This document shows, piece after piece, positions 36,327 through 46,287 of a stretch of 64,000 nucleotides of DNA (the first letter of the stretch is position 1; the number at the start of each line of letters is the position of its first letter). The position numbers and the translations under genes were made by a program. The notes beneath the pieces are model-generated. The model searched no databases and was not told where the DNA came from. It saw only the letters and a list, made by a program, of their open reading frames with translations. Origin of the DNA: Myrmaecium sp. VS I D KN 1 (taxonomy: Eukaryota > Ascomycota > Dothideomycetes > Valsariales > Valsariaceae); contig JADQAV010000002.1 of NCBI GenBank assembly GCA_019775845.1, forward strand, positions 1,674,001-1,738,000, given 5' to 3'.

Positions 36327-37273
36327 CTTTGCGGCTGTCCCGGTGGTTATCGTCGCATACTAGGGGAATATCACAATAGCAACGATCCCTTTCAGCGCTC
36401 GACTTGGTATAAGCCGGGTTTCAGCGGGTGGGTTCAAGAATCGCACGTCCGGGGAAAGCCAACTCGGTTCATGCGCCGGGCGACGCGTTGGAGCTAAATG
36501 GCCTGGCAGGACGCTTGGCGTGAGCGAGCTTCCACCTGGCCCGAGCTTGTAAGGCTGAGGCGGAAGGTCGGAGCTCAACGCGGAATACCGATGAGGTACT
36601 TACTCCGTACAACTCAGAACCTACATCCATAAGGTTGGATTTCTGATATCGTCTAATGACCTCTTCATTGTCTATGTACATAGATCAGAGCATTTGCGCT
36701 TGCAGGTTCAAACACCTTACGGAGTGTTAGCCTTTGCAAGCGCGTGCTATATGCAAACCTTTAGTCATATATATGTGAAGCACATTACGCCCACCATGCG
36801 TATCCAGACAGTAGATGGTATGGCACATGCAGCAAACCTGAAAACGGCCAAGCCAGTTTCCTCCAGTTCCTCCGGCTAGACCCGCAGAGTCGGCTGAAAT
36901 ACTTGCCCTGCTTCTCCCTTCGTGCCTAGATCCTGACAAGCTCGAGAGGCCAACTTAAGGTCCTAAAACGGGTATCGTACCGGAGGCTTTGATGTCTTCA
37001 ATGTACGACGGCTTTTTATCCTCAACGTTACCTAGACATCCTGGATGCTCCGGTCCATGTAAAGTATCGTTGAAGTCCCGCCAGCTCTGCTAAGCCCCGA
37101 GCTCAAGCGCCGTCTAGCCTGTAAGATTATTCTTGGTTTCCGCAGTTCGTCTGCCGAACGAGGCATGAGACGGGGGTAGACGGCTCTCTGCCAGCCGTGA
37201 CTGCCCATGACGTGGAGAGTTCGAAGATGGACGAGTCGCACTCGAGCGATAGTCAATCGATGTAGCTTCGAGC
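36327..37273. other. intergenic
   Basis: This holds the HIR1 promoter (minus strand) and the 3' flank of the zinc-finger gene. I find no gene. Segments at 36650-36800 are AT-richer than the surroundings. Confidence 0.5.
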
Positions 37274-38174
37274 CTAGCGAAACCCTTTCGGCTTGCGTTT
37301 CTTGAACACAACTCTAGGCGTCGCTTCGGTTTCTTCCTCTATTTTCACCTCTGCTTTTGCCCTCTCGGTCTCTTCCACAGTAGGCGCAGTGATGCCATTT
37401 TCATCCGCTGGCTCCTCCTTCTTGATGGCCGGTGCACTAGGCTCGCTTTCCACAGCGGTCGTCGTAGCTTTCGGCTTAGCAGAACTCAGTAGCGCTTCTA
37501 TATCATCACTGTCGTTATTGGTGCCCTTCGACCCTGGGTATGACTTATAGGCAGAGCCCCATCCTCTCTGCCTGACAATTCCGCCAGCCTTTTCCTCCTC
37601 CTCTTGTCCTTCGTACTTGCGTTTCCTCACCCCGATATTCTGAACCAGACCTTTGCTGGCATCATCTGAGCCTTTCTTGACATCTTCATCCACGAATCTT
37701 TCCGACACAACCTGCCAATCCCCTGCTATGGACATATCCTTCCGAAACTCATCCGGAATAGCAACGCCCATATCTGCCAGTTGCGCGATCTGCTTCTTGC
37801 GGTCCTCGATGGTCGCCGGCTTCGAGGTGGATGGGGGAGCCGGAGCGGTCGCTTTTTTCCACGGCGCACCTGCAGGTGCACTACTAGAGGTACCAGAAGC
37901 AGATACCAGCCCATTCAATCGCGCAACCTCATCTTTCGCTCGCTGCTTCTCTCGCTCAGATCGTTCTTGGTTCTTGTGCAGGCCTCGAAGCGAGCGCTGT
38001 ATATTTGCTTGATGCTTGCCCGTCGCTTCATGTTGCTGCTTCTCGAAGGGGGTATCGCGAACGAAGGTATTGCAGAACTTGCACCAATATTTCGGCTGCA
38101 CGAGACAGGTCAGTTGACGATTCTGAAGTAGTATTCGAGGCGTGGCGTACGGTAGATTTCCAATACTCTGCCAT
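37274..38174 (-). CDS. U1-type zinc-finger protein, WBP4/FBP21-like
   Basis: On the minus strand, exons 38174-38151 and 38095-37274 join to 281 residues. Exon 1 codes only for MAEYWKST and leads into PKYWCKFCNTFVRDTPFEKQ, completing the N-terminal U1-C/matrin-type finger (C-x2-C, then H and H in HEATGKHQANIQR). The family includes human WBP4/FBP21 and fungal formin-binding-like proteins found in spliceosomes. No WW domain is visible, unlike WBP4. The rest is charged and low-complexity with a conserved GWGSAYKSYPG stretch and a basic C-terminus (VVFKKRKPKGFR). A role in pre-mRNA splicing is inferred from family only. The 55-nt intron has a perfect GTACGC donor and TGCAG acceptor. It shares a short promoter with the stomatin-like gene. 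Confidence 0.82.
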
Positions 38175-38391
38175 AATGTGCTTTGAAGAGGCTTGGTGAT
38201 AGTCGGGAGAGCTTAGGGTGGCGCTTGCGCGATGATGTCGCTCGCGGAAAGCGGAAAGCTCGGCCGGGGACCGGGGAAGGTGATCCACCTAAAATCCCCC
38301 AACTTAGCATCAAGCAGGACGGTCCACAACTTCACAATCAACTATCCCAAAGCTCCTTGTTGAATCGCGACAATCTCTCCACTTGCGGAAA
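38175..38391. promoter_or_regulatory. 217-bp bidirectional promoter
   Basis: Only 217 bp separate the start codons of the minus-strand zinc-finger gene and the plus-strand stomatin-like gene. Both promoters and leaders must fit here. I see no clear TATA box. Confidence 0.7.
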
Positions 38392-39738
38392 ATGGCGCCG
38401 AGCGCCCAGCTTGTCCAGTCAGCCCTTACCCGGGGCCTCCGAAATCATATCATCAGCGTTACCACCCGCCCTGCGCTCGGAACCGGAGCTCTTGTAGCTC
38501 TTCGCACCCTGCACAATGCGCAAAGCCGTTCTTTCTCCCATGTAAAGGACTTATCGTTCCCGAATCAAACGCTCGCTCCTTTCGGTCTGGGTGGTAGCAA
38601 CGCCCCTCCGACATATTTCCAGAAGCCGTCTCTTCCAGCGAACACCATCATACGCTTCGTCCCGCAGCAAACAGCATGGATAGTGGAACGGATGGGCAAA
38701 TTTCACCGTATATTGGAGCCTGGCCTTGCGATATTAGTGCCTTTTATCGACCGGATAGCCTACGTCAAGAGTTTGAAGGAAGCCGCGTTGGAGATACCGA
38801 GTCAGAGTGCCATCACCGCGGACAACGTCACCTTGGAGCTTGATGGTGTTTTGTATACCCGTGTCTTCGATGCGTACAAGGCTAGGTCAGTACCCAGTGC
38901 TGTCTCCTCAAGGTTTCCATAACTGACTAGGAATAGCTATGGCGTGGAGGATGCTGAGTACGCCATCTCTCAACTGGCTCAAACCACCATGCGATCGGAA
39001 ATCGGCCAGCTTACCCTCGACCACGTGCTCAAGGAGCGTGCGAATCTGAATGCCAACATCACCGCCGCCATCAACGAAGCTGCGCAAGCTTGGGGGGTCA
39101 CTTGTCTTCGTTACGAGATTAGGGATATCCACGCGCCCGCTCCAGTTGTCGAAGCGATGCACAGACAGGTCACTGCTGAGCGTAGTAAGCGTGCGGAGAT
39201 CCTCGAATCTGAGGGCCAGAGGCAGAGCGCTATCAACATAGCAGAAGGCAAAAAGCAGAGCGTGATCCTTGCATCGGAGGCGCTTAAAGCGGAGCAGATC
39301 AATCTCGCCAGTGGTGAGGCCGAGGCAATCTTGTTGAAGGCCAAGGCTACCGCTGCTGGTATCAACGCTGTCGCCAGGTCCATTACGGATGGCCAGGAGG
39401 CTGCACAGGGCGCTATGAGCTTGAGTGTTGCCGAGAAGTATGTCGAGGCCTTTGGCAACCTGGCGAAGCAGGGCACAGCGGTTGTTGTGCCTGGAAATGT
39501 CGGAGATATGGGTGGCATGATCGCTAGCGCAATGGCAGTGTACGGGAAGATCAGTGAGAGCCAAGCGCGGAACGTGGGTGGACAGCTGGTTGGGAGCGGC
39601 TCTTCTAGGGAGGCCTCCACGCCTGGCTCCTCTAGGGTTGAGGAGCTGGAGAAGGAGCTTGAGAAAGTCCAGGCTACGTCGGAGGATCTCTCGAGGGATG
39701 TCCTGAGCACATTTGACCGTACCGCCAGGAGAGAGTAA
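38392..39738 (+). CDS. mitochondrial stomatin-like protein (SLP-2 type)
   Basis: Exons 38392-38885 and 38937-39738 join to 431 residues. SLP-2 proteins are SPFH-family scaffolds of the mitochondrial inner membrane that organise cardiolipin-rich domains and prohibitin-associated proteases. The N-terminus is Arg/Ser/Leu-rich with no acidic residues up to about residue 50, fitting a mitochondrial presequence (HNAQSRSFSHV). The SPFH domain begins at NTIIRFVPQQTAWIVERMGK and includes AYKARSYGVEDAEYAISQLA across the intron. A long Ala/Glu coiled-coil follows (RQSAINIAEGKKQSVILASE). The conserved C-terminal SLSVAEKYVEAF is present. No transmembrane helix is evident, as for SLP-2. The ATG at 38392 (AAAATGGCG) is preferred over an upstream non-ATG extension. 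Confidence 0.92.
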
Positions 39739-40182
39739 TGACACCCGGGCGATCAAACGGCGCATACCATAACTAGTACCTTGATTTCTCGGTATGGATA
39801 TCGTGCTGCATGGGGTGTAGCATTTGGGCCGGATTTCCTCCAATGAGCAACTTGCTCATGACAATTCTGGGGGCATTTTGATTTCCCCGTTGGCGGGCAT
39901 AGGGGTTGTACGTATAACAACGGGTTAAGAACTCACAAAAGAGAAAGGGACGCGGTTCTTTTTCGTGCATCTGTATTATTTATTCGAAATCACACGCAAA
40001 CCTGGTAGCCGTGCCCAGTGAGGTTATATAGGTGTGAAGTGTTCCATCCTTTCCATTCAAGGGTCGCGGCAACTATAGCCGAGAACTCGACCATCTCCGA
40101 GAGCGCCCGATTAATAAATTTCGGAGAACATAGTACATACATCAGGATAGACAACCCTATCCCCACCACCGACTACAATAGA
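39739..40182. other. intergenic
   Basis: This includes the stomatin-like gene 3' UTR and the TIM54 promoter. I see nothing coding. Confidence 0.5.
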
Positions 40183-41688
40183 ATGGCGGAACCCAATCCG
40201 TCGCCGGCCGAGGCGGCCAAGACCATGAATTCGGCAACTTCGACTGCTGCTAAGGCTGCGGAGGGCAATCCCGCGTTGAGAGCCATGGGTGAGTCTCCGC
40301 GCATCCCAATTGCTGTCCCATCACCAAACCTGTCCCGCTGATGCCACATATGCACGACGTCTATTGCCATGGAATGCTAACTTGCGCTCGCAGGTCTTCC
40401 CAACTTCAAATGGCGGCTGCCCTCCCGAAATTGGCTCATCTTCTGGACCGTCGTCGGCACCTGGACGGGCGCCGTGATCTACGACCGCCGCGAGACGAAG
40501 CGCATCCAACGGAAGTGGGCCAAGTTGGTCGAGGGCATGGCCGAGGAAACACTGCCCGTGGACACCATGCAGCGGCGGCTCACGATTTACCTTTCCGCCC
40601 CGCCGGCCGACGGGCTTCTGAGCGCGCGCGAGCACTTCTACGACTACGTCAAGCCGGTCCTGGTTAGCGCGGCGCTCGACTGGGACGCGGTCGAGGGCAG
40701 GAGAGAGGGCGACGTCAGAGCGCAGCTGGCGGAGAGAATCAGGAAGTATAGGCGGAGAGCGGGGGAGCCATCTGAGACGCGAGAGGTTGATGACGGATCG
40801 GACAAGGAATTCGCGGTCGCGCAGACCAGAGCTCGAGCAGGGATCAAAGAGTGGGACGGACCACGGGGCGACATTATCATCGGAAGGAACACATGGAAGG
40901 AATACGTGAGGGGACTTCATGAAGGTTGGCTGGGCCCATTGGATCCCCCGCCCGCGCCTGTTGAGCAGGTGTCTGCAGCGGACGGCGCTTCCCCCATGGC
41001 TATCTCGTCCGATGGCAAGGTGTCCATCTCCGGTGATGAGAAGACCGTCACTCAGGACGTTCAGGCCGGTGCTGACGCTCCTTCGACGGAGGGCGACTCC
41101 AGCTCGGCCGCTGACACGAGCGAAGCTCAGTCAGAAAACGGTGAAACCAAGTCCAAAAAGAAACCGCAACCGCCCCCCTTCATCTCACCCGCCAGTTACC
41201 CGGATGCTTCGCTCTCTCCCCTCACCCCCGAGGAGTTCAGCGCCGACGCCCTCATCCCGTTTCCGCACGTCCTCGGATTCCTCAAGACGCCGGTGCGCAT
41301 GTACCGCTTCCTGACGAGGCGCCACCTCGCCGACCGCATCGGCCGGGAGGTGGCCGCGGCCGTGTTCGCGACGTCGCGCCCCTTCCGCCCCGGCGTGCTC
41401 AGCGTGGCCGGCGCGGACGACGGCACGGAAGTCGAGCAGGACCTCGTGTTGAAGGAGGAGGAGAGCGAGTGGCACAAGAGCATCCGGGAACGGACGGAAG
41501 GGCCGAACGGGCGGGAGCCGGTGTGGACGGACCCGATGGTCTTGGACGAGAGGATCGCGCAGAGGATGCGGCGGTTCGAGTTGCCGGCGGAGTTGGAGGA
41601 GAAGGCCGAGCGGATCATCAAGGAGTTGCCTCCTTGGTGGCAGGTGTGGGCGAGTGAGAAGGGTCGGGAGGTGGAGTCGCAGGAATGA
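40183..41688 (+). CDS. TIM54: mitochondrial import subunit Tim54
   Basis: Exons 40183-40288 and 40394-41688 join to 466 residues. Tim54 belongs to the TIM22 complex that inserts carrier proteins in the inner mitochondrial membrane, and helps assemble the Yme1 protease. The hydrophobic anchor is NWLIFWTVVGTWTGAVIYDR at about 47-66, preceded by GLPNFKWRLPSR, the usual Tim54 entry sequence, and followed by RRETKRIQRKWAKLV. The large intermembrane-space part contains DTMQRRLTIYLSAPPADGLL and a disordered Ser/Pro-rich insert (about 240-315). The C-terminus ELPPWWQVWASEK is characteristic. The 105-nt intron splits the Gly before LPNF. Confidence 0.93.
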
Positions 41689-42307
41689 TGATTAGCGACG
41701 TCTGAAAGGACCTTGGATTTAGGGCCACTGAAGAGGAATTTGAGGCTGTCCGCTTGTAGGTTGGGCGCGAGAGGACTCCATGATCACCTGCCGTCCGCCT
41801 GGTGGGAAGATGTACTGTAACATACTGAGATGGCTTGTCATCGCACAGGCGCGGTGAAGCCACGAGAGCCTGACCGCTCCCCGAAGGCGCAGCGCGTCAT
41901 ATATAACGGTCTTTGTAACATAATGAAGCGGAATATCCCAACTCACAATTGTGGCATTCAAGGTTCCATTGCCTGGGGGCATCTTGCGAACTCCGATTCG
42001 AGCCGAACTGGCCTCAGGTTGAACTCCGTATCAATGCCGCATGGGATGCTCTCATGCGTGGTTTCAACGGTATCAACATCACCACACGAAGTCGCGCACA
42101 TCCTTCCGTAAGGTCCTTCAGTGATCTTCACACACCGGGTAAGGTACCGAGACCCACCGGACCTGACCGGAGCCAGGTACCCGGCACGGGCACGGCCACC
42201 CGACCCGACGTCAACCACCCCGCCGCCGCCTCCCGTCACAACTTCACCACTCAGAAGCGATAGGTACCTGCCAAACATCCACCACATCCTCCCTCAATCC
42301 TCCGACC
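41689..42307. other. intergenic
   Basis: This contains the TIM54 3' flank and BNA7 promoter. From about 42170 it becomes C-rich on the plus strand, as in a fungal leader. No gene is supported. Confidence 0.5.
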
Positions 42308-43270
42308 ATGGCGTCCTACACCAGCCACACTCACGCCTACATCCAACCCGCGCACCCCTTGCAATCCCTCACCATCCATCAACCCCAAACCCCAACGCCA
42401 ACCCAGCAACCCGGACATGGACGAAATCAGATCCTGATCCTCTACCTCCACGGCGGCGCCTGGCGCGACCCCACCCAAGACAGTTCCACCATCGCACCCA
42501 GCCTATCTCACCTCTTCCCCCCGTCCCCGCAAATCGCAGCCCTCATAAGCATCAACTACCGCCTCTCCCCCTACCCCACGCATCCGACCCAGCCTTCGCA
42601 GCCCACCGACCCCCACCGCACCGTCCGCCACCCCGCGCACCTGACCGACGTCGTCGCCGCGCTGGGGTGGGTCGCGGAGCACGCGGAGGAAGCGTGCGGC
42701 ATCGGGATCCGCATCGACAGCGGTGACACTGGCATCGTGCTCGTGGGTCATAGCTGCGGCGCGACCATGTGGTTGCAACTCCTCTCCTCCTCTGCATCAT
42801 CTTCTTCTTCTTCCTCCTCCTTGGACTCCCCCGATGCGGGTATTCGCTGGCCCGATAACCTCCCGCCTCCGCTCGCCGTCGTGGGGTTGGCGGGGTTGTA
42901 CGACCTCGCCGCTCTGCCGTACGTAGAGATCTTGCGCGCAGCGTTTGGGCCTGATGATGAGGATGACGAGGAGAAGGAGAGGTCCGTGTGGGCGGCGGCC
43001 AGTCCGGCTCGGCGCGTGTACGGGTGGCGCGGCCTTGTTGTGCTTGCGTGGAGCGAGGCGGATGGGTTGGTTGAGGGGGCGCAGCGGGAAAGGATGGTGG
43101 AGGCGTTGAGGGCGCAGGGCTGGAAGGATGACGAGGCGTGCGAGTGGACTCTGACCGGGTCGCATGATGAGGTGTGGCAGAATGGGAGGGAGTTGGCTGA
43201 GGTGGTGGGCTGGACGGTTCAGAGGGTTATGGCGAAGAAGCAAAAAGAGGGGGCGAACGAGGAGAAGTGA
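42308..43270 (+). CDS. BNA7: kynurenine formamidase (alpha/beta hydrolase)
   Basis: This is a single exon of 320 residues starting in an excellent context (GACCATGGCG). The enzyme hydrolyses N-formylkynurenine to kynurenine, the second step of tryptophan breakdown to NAD. The oxyanion-type motif HGGAW (48-52) defines the family. The nucleophile elbow is GHSCGA with Ser149. Candidate acid and base of the triad are Asp in WSEADGLVEG and His in TGSHDEVW near the C-terminus. INYRLSPYP after the HGGAW motif is typical. A Ser-rich run at about 159-170 is an insertion of low complexity. The gene is GC-rich in its third positions compared with its neighbours. It ends tail to tail with AzgA with only 186 bp between stops. 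Confidence 0.9.
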   Translation: MASYTSHTHAYIQPAHPLQSLTIHQPQTPTPTQQPGHGRNQILILYLHGGAWRDPTQDSSTIAPSLSHLFPPSPQIAALISINYRLSPYPTHPTQPSQPTDPHRTVRHPAHLTDVVAALGWVAEHAEEACGIGIRIDSGDTGIVLVGHSCGATMWLQLLSSSASSSSSSSSLDSPDAGIRWPDNLPPPLAVVGLAGLYDLAALPYVEILRAAFGPDDEDDEEKERSVWAAASPARRVYGWRGLVVLAWSEADGLVEGAQRERMVEALRAQGWKDDEACEWTLTGSHDEVWQNGRELAEVVGWTVQRVMAKKQKEGANEEK

Positions 43271-43456
43271 AGAAATCCATTGCGATTGGGAAGAGAGCCA
43301 AAAGCAAATTTTGAGATTGGGATGGTCTATCTACACCCTAAATCGCCAGTCTTGAACAGCCACTTGCTACACACCATGATATCGTAAGGGGAGCAAAGAA
43401 AGGAAAACGCCAACGTAAAAGGTCGTCAGACATCGTCGCCTCACTCTCTTCTCCAT

Positions 43457-45843
43457 CTACCGCCCATCACTCCCCCGTCGCACGGAACCAGGAGAGACCG
43501 CGGCGCCACCGCCCAGTCTCGCGGTCGGTTGCGGCCGCCGGACCACCACCTCCACCTCTTCGCCTTCCACCTCCTCGTACTGGCCGTACCCGGTACCGGG
43601 CCGGCTGTCCGTCGGCGACCCGACGAACGAGCTCCCCTTCAGGCTCGCCCCGCGACTCCGCTGGATGTCCAAGGACGGATCACGGTTGACGCCTATCGTC
43701 CCCACCCCAGGACCCGCCGCCACTCCCCTCATCTCAACAACGGTCGGGCCCTTGAGGTCGGAGACGCCGCCGGTGTTATCGCCCCCGGCGCACCATGCCA
43801 CCTCCTCCTTCTCGTCATCGCCGAACTCGTCGTCGTCATCGCGCTCCACCCCGCGGGCTTTACCCCACAAGCCGGCGGCGACGCGCCAGACGCCGGGCGG
43901 CTTCGCGTCCTTGGCGCCCCAGGCCTCCCGCTCGTCGTCCCGGTCGGTCAGGATGCGGCCGCGGCTGAGGGTCTTGAGCAGCCAAATGGGGACGTTGACG
44001 GCGATGTAGACAAGCAGGCCGCCGATGAGGCCGTAGGCGGTCGAGTAGGAGAAGGGGATGAAAATCATGGTGACAAAGGCGGGGATGGCCGAGGTCGGGT
44101 GGGACCAGTTGATCCCGCCCACCTGGCGCATCATCAGGCAGCCGACGATGATCAAGGCGCTCCCGGTCGCCCACGGCGGGATGGAGGCGAAGATGGGCGC
44201 GAAGAAGAGCGAGATGATGAAGCACACCCCGGTGGTCAGGGCGGTGAGGCCGGTCCGGCCGCCCTCGGCGATGCCCGCTCCGGACTCGATAAAGGCCGTG
44301 AGCGGGGAGCTGCCCAGCACGGCACCGATCGAGATACTGATGGCGTCGATGCAGTACGCCCATGTCGAGCGAGGGAAATCACCCGCGGAATCGGTGGCGC
44401 GGGCGAAGCGGGCCATGGCGTGCATGGTCGCGGTCGTGTCGAGGATGTCGACGTAGAGGAGGGTGACGAGCGCCAGGGCGAACTGGCCGCCGGCAGCGTG
44501 CATCTTGGACGGGGATAGGTCGAGGATGTTCATGGTGTGCTTGATGGGGTGGAAGGCGGCGACCTTCTTGAAGAAGTCGAAGCGGTCGTTGCCCGTGGCG
44601 TCGTAAGGGAAGTAGGTGAGGGGCGAATCGCGGCTGAGGATGTTCATGTCAGCAAGGTTTCTTCATTTATTCCTTCGATCGAAGCAGGCTGAGGGAGGCT
44701 TACGGCCAAGAGGTGATGGTCACCACGGCGATGCCGATGATGATGGCTGAGCGCCAGCGGTACGACATGAGGATGGCGGTGAGAATACCGCCAGCGATAC
44801 CCATCCACATCTGCAGCATGTCTGTTAGTTACAACCGCACGGCCGGTCCGAGCAGGCCAGACTTACGGTAGGGTTTCTCATCTTGTGGCTGGTGCACTCT
44901 CCAGTGTCCGCATCGCGGTACTGCTCCTGGCAGCCGGCGATGTCCAGCGGGGCGGAGAGGCCGGCTCCCGTGACGGCACCGATGCCGGCTGAGTAGGAGA
45001 GGCCGATGAGGGCAAGGTACAAGCCGATGCCGCAGGCGCTGGCCACCTTGAGGGAGTTGGGGATCAAGCGGACCAGCCACTGTCGAAGCCCCAGCAGGGA
45101 AAGACCGATGAAGATGAAGCCTTCGATGAAGACGGCAGTCAATGCCAAGTCGAAGCTCACCGGGCCGCTACCGTGGTAGCCGACGACTTGGTAGGCGAAG
45201 TAGGCGTTCAGGCCCATTCCCTGCCTTCTCGTTAGCTTCTCGCGGAGAAAGAGGGAAGGAGAGGACAAAAGGACGTACCGGCGCCAGCGCGATGGGAAGG
45301 TTCGTCACCAGGCCGAAGAGACATGTGGAGAAGGCGGTGATTGCGGCAGTGGCCGTGATGAAGTCGCGATTTATCTCTGTTCTCGGCCGTTAGACGGGTG
45401 CTGGATTCTGATGGTGCAGTCGTGAGCGTCGCTTACCTTGCAAACACTGATTGTAATCGGCATCGTTGGTGCATGTGGGATCTTCGGTGCTCTCGCAGAC
45501 GCAGGTGCCTCCGGAGTCGGTGAGGATGCTGGCCTGGAAGACGGTCAGCTTGACGGGATTGCGACCAGCTGGAAAGTGTGGACTTGGGCCGTACGTTGAC
45601 GGCGATGATGTACGCCATGGCGAAGAAGGTGGTTAAGCCAGCCAGAATCTCCCGGGAGAACCGGGCGCCTTGGATCTCATTTCGCTGCGAGAGACGATCA
45701 GCACTGAACGGATAGAGGGTTGGACGGAAGGAGAATGTGGGTAGACCAACCGCTCCGGAGCCCTCGAGGCGAAACCACTTCCCGATCGGCGTGAGGGCGA
45801 TCCAGTCATTGCACCAGGTGGTCGCTCCGTCGAAAGTCAACAT
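43457..45843 (-). CDS. azgA: purine (adenine/guanine/hypoxanthine) permease AzgA
   Basis: On the minus strand, exons 45843-45751, 45684-45595, 45533-45437, 45376-45279, 45220-44867, 44810-44704 and 44633-43457 join to 671 residues. AzgA proteins are proton-purine symporters of the plasma membrane. Family landmarks include GARFSREILAGLTTFFAMAY, the LAPGMGLNAYFAYQVVGYHG core rebuilt across intron 4, FIESGAGIAEGGRTGLTALT and FAPIFASIPPWATGSALII. About 12-14 helices are expected. The last 150 or so residues are a charged, Gly-rich and probably disordered tail not seen in the ~580-residue A. nidulans AzgA. Intron 1 (66 nt) is in frame and stop-free. A TATA box and a GATA site lie upstream, fitting nitrogen or purine regulation. 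Confidence 0.94.
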
Positions 45844-46035
45844 GGCGTCGACGAGACTGGGGAACGAGCAGGTTGGAAGGAGAGAAGAGGAAGGAGGTTG
45901 TGGAAAGTGGGAAGTGGGAAGTCAAGTACAACCAGGGAAGGGGGACAGAAGAAGAAATAGTCGTAGTGCTGGTGCTCTGACCGCACACGGACGAGCCTAG
46001 CTGTGGATCCCGTGCATGAGGAGGGGCACGGGGAT

Positions 46036-46044
46036 TTATATATA
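46036..46044 (-). promoter_or_regulatory. TATA box candidate of azgA
   Basis: The coding strand reads TATATATAA about 195 bp before the azgA ATG, inside an otherwise purine/pyrimidine-skewed segment. Position and sequence fit a TATA box. Confidence 0.5.
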
Positions 46045-46051
46045 GAGAAGA

Positions 46052-46058
46052 AGATAAG
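46052..46058 (+). promoter_or_regulatory. GATA motif AGATAAG near azgA TATA box
   Basis: AGATAAG (HGATAR) lies 8 bp upstream of the TATA candidate relative to azgA. GATA factors of the AreA type activate purine-uptake genes in Aspergillus. Confidence 0.4.
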
Positions 46059-46269
46059 GCAGGAACGAAGGAGGGAGGGGGGACGAGCTGAAGCGAAGGA
46101 AGGAACGGAAGCTGTCGAGGCGAGAAAAAGAAGAAAGGAAAAAAAAAAGCACGGAAGGATAAAAAAGATGGCGGAGGCCATGGTTCAGCCCGGGAACGGG
46201 TGGGGAGCCTTGGTTGGCCGCATTCAGAGAGGATCGGCGGCGAGGGGGAGGAGGAGAAGGGGAGGAGTG

Positions 46270-46287
46270 GACGACGACGACGACGAC
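46270..46287. repeat. GAC trinucleotide repeat (6 copies)
   Basis: Six perfect GAC units in the purine-rich stretch upstream of azgA. A simple microsatellite. Confidence 0.85.

Noticed and set aside
36700-36730. GGTTCAAA-like stretch as a possible tRNA T-arm
   Set aside because: No acceptor stem, D-arm or anticodon arm can be folded around it. I saw no tRNA elsewhere in the window either.
43529-44518. 329-codon plus-strand frame opposite azgA
   Set aside because: AzgA on the minus strand is unmistakable here. The plus frame is His/Gly/Asp-rich shadow sequence.
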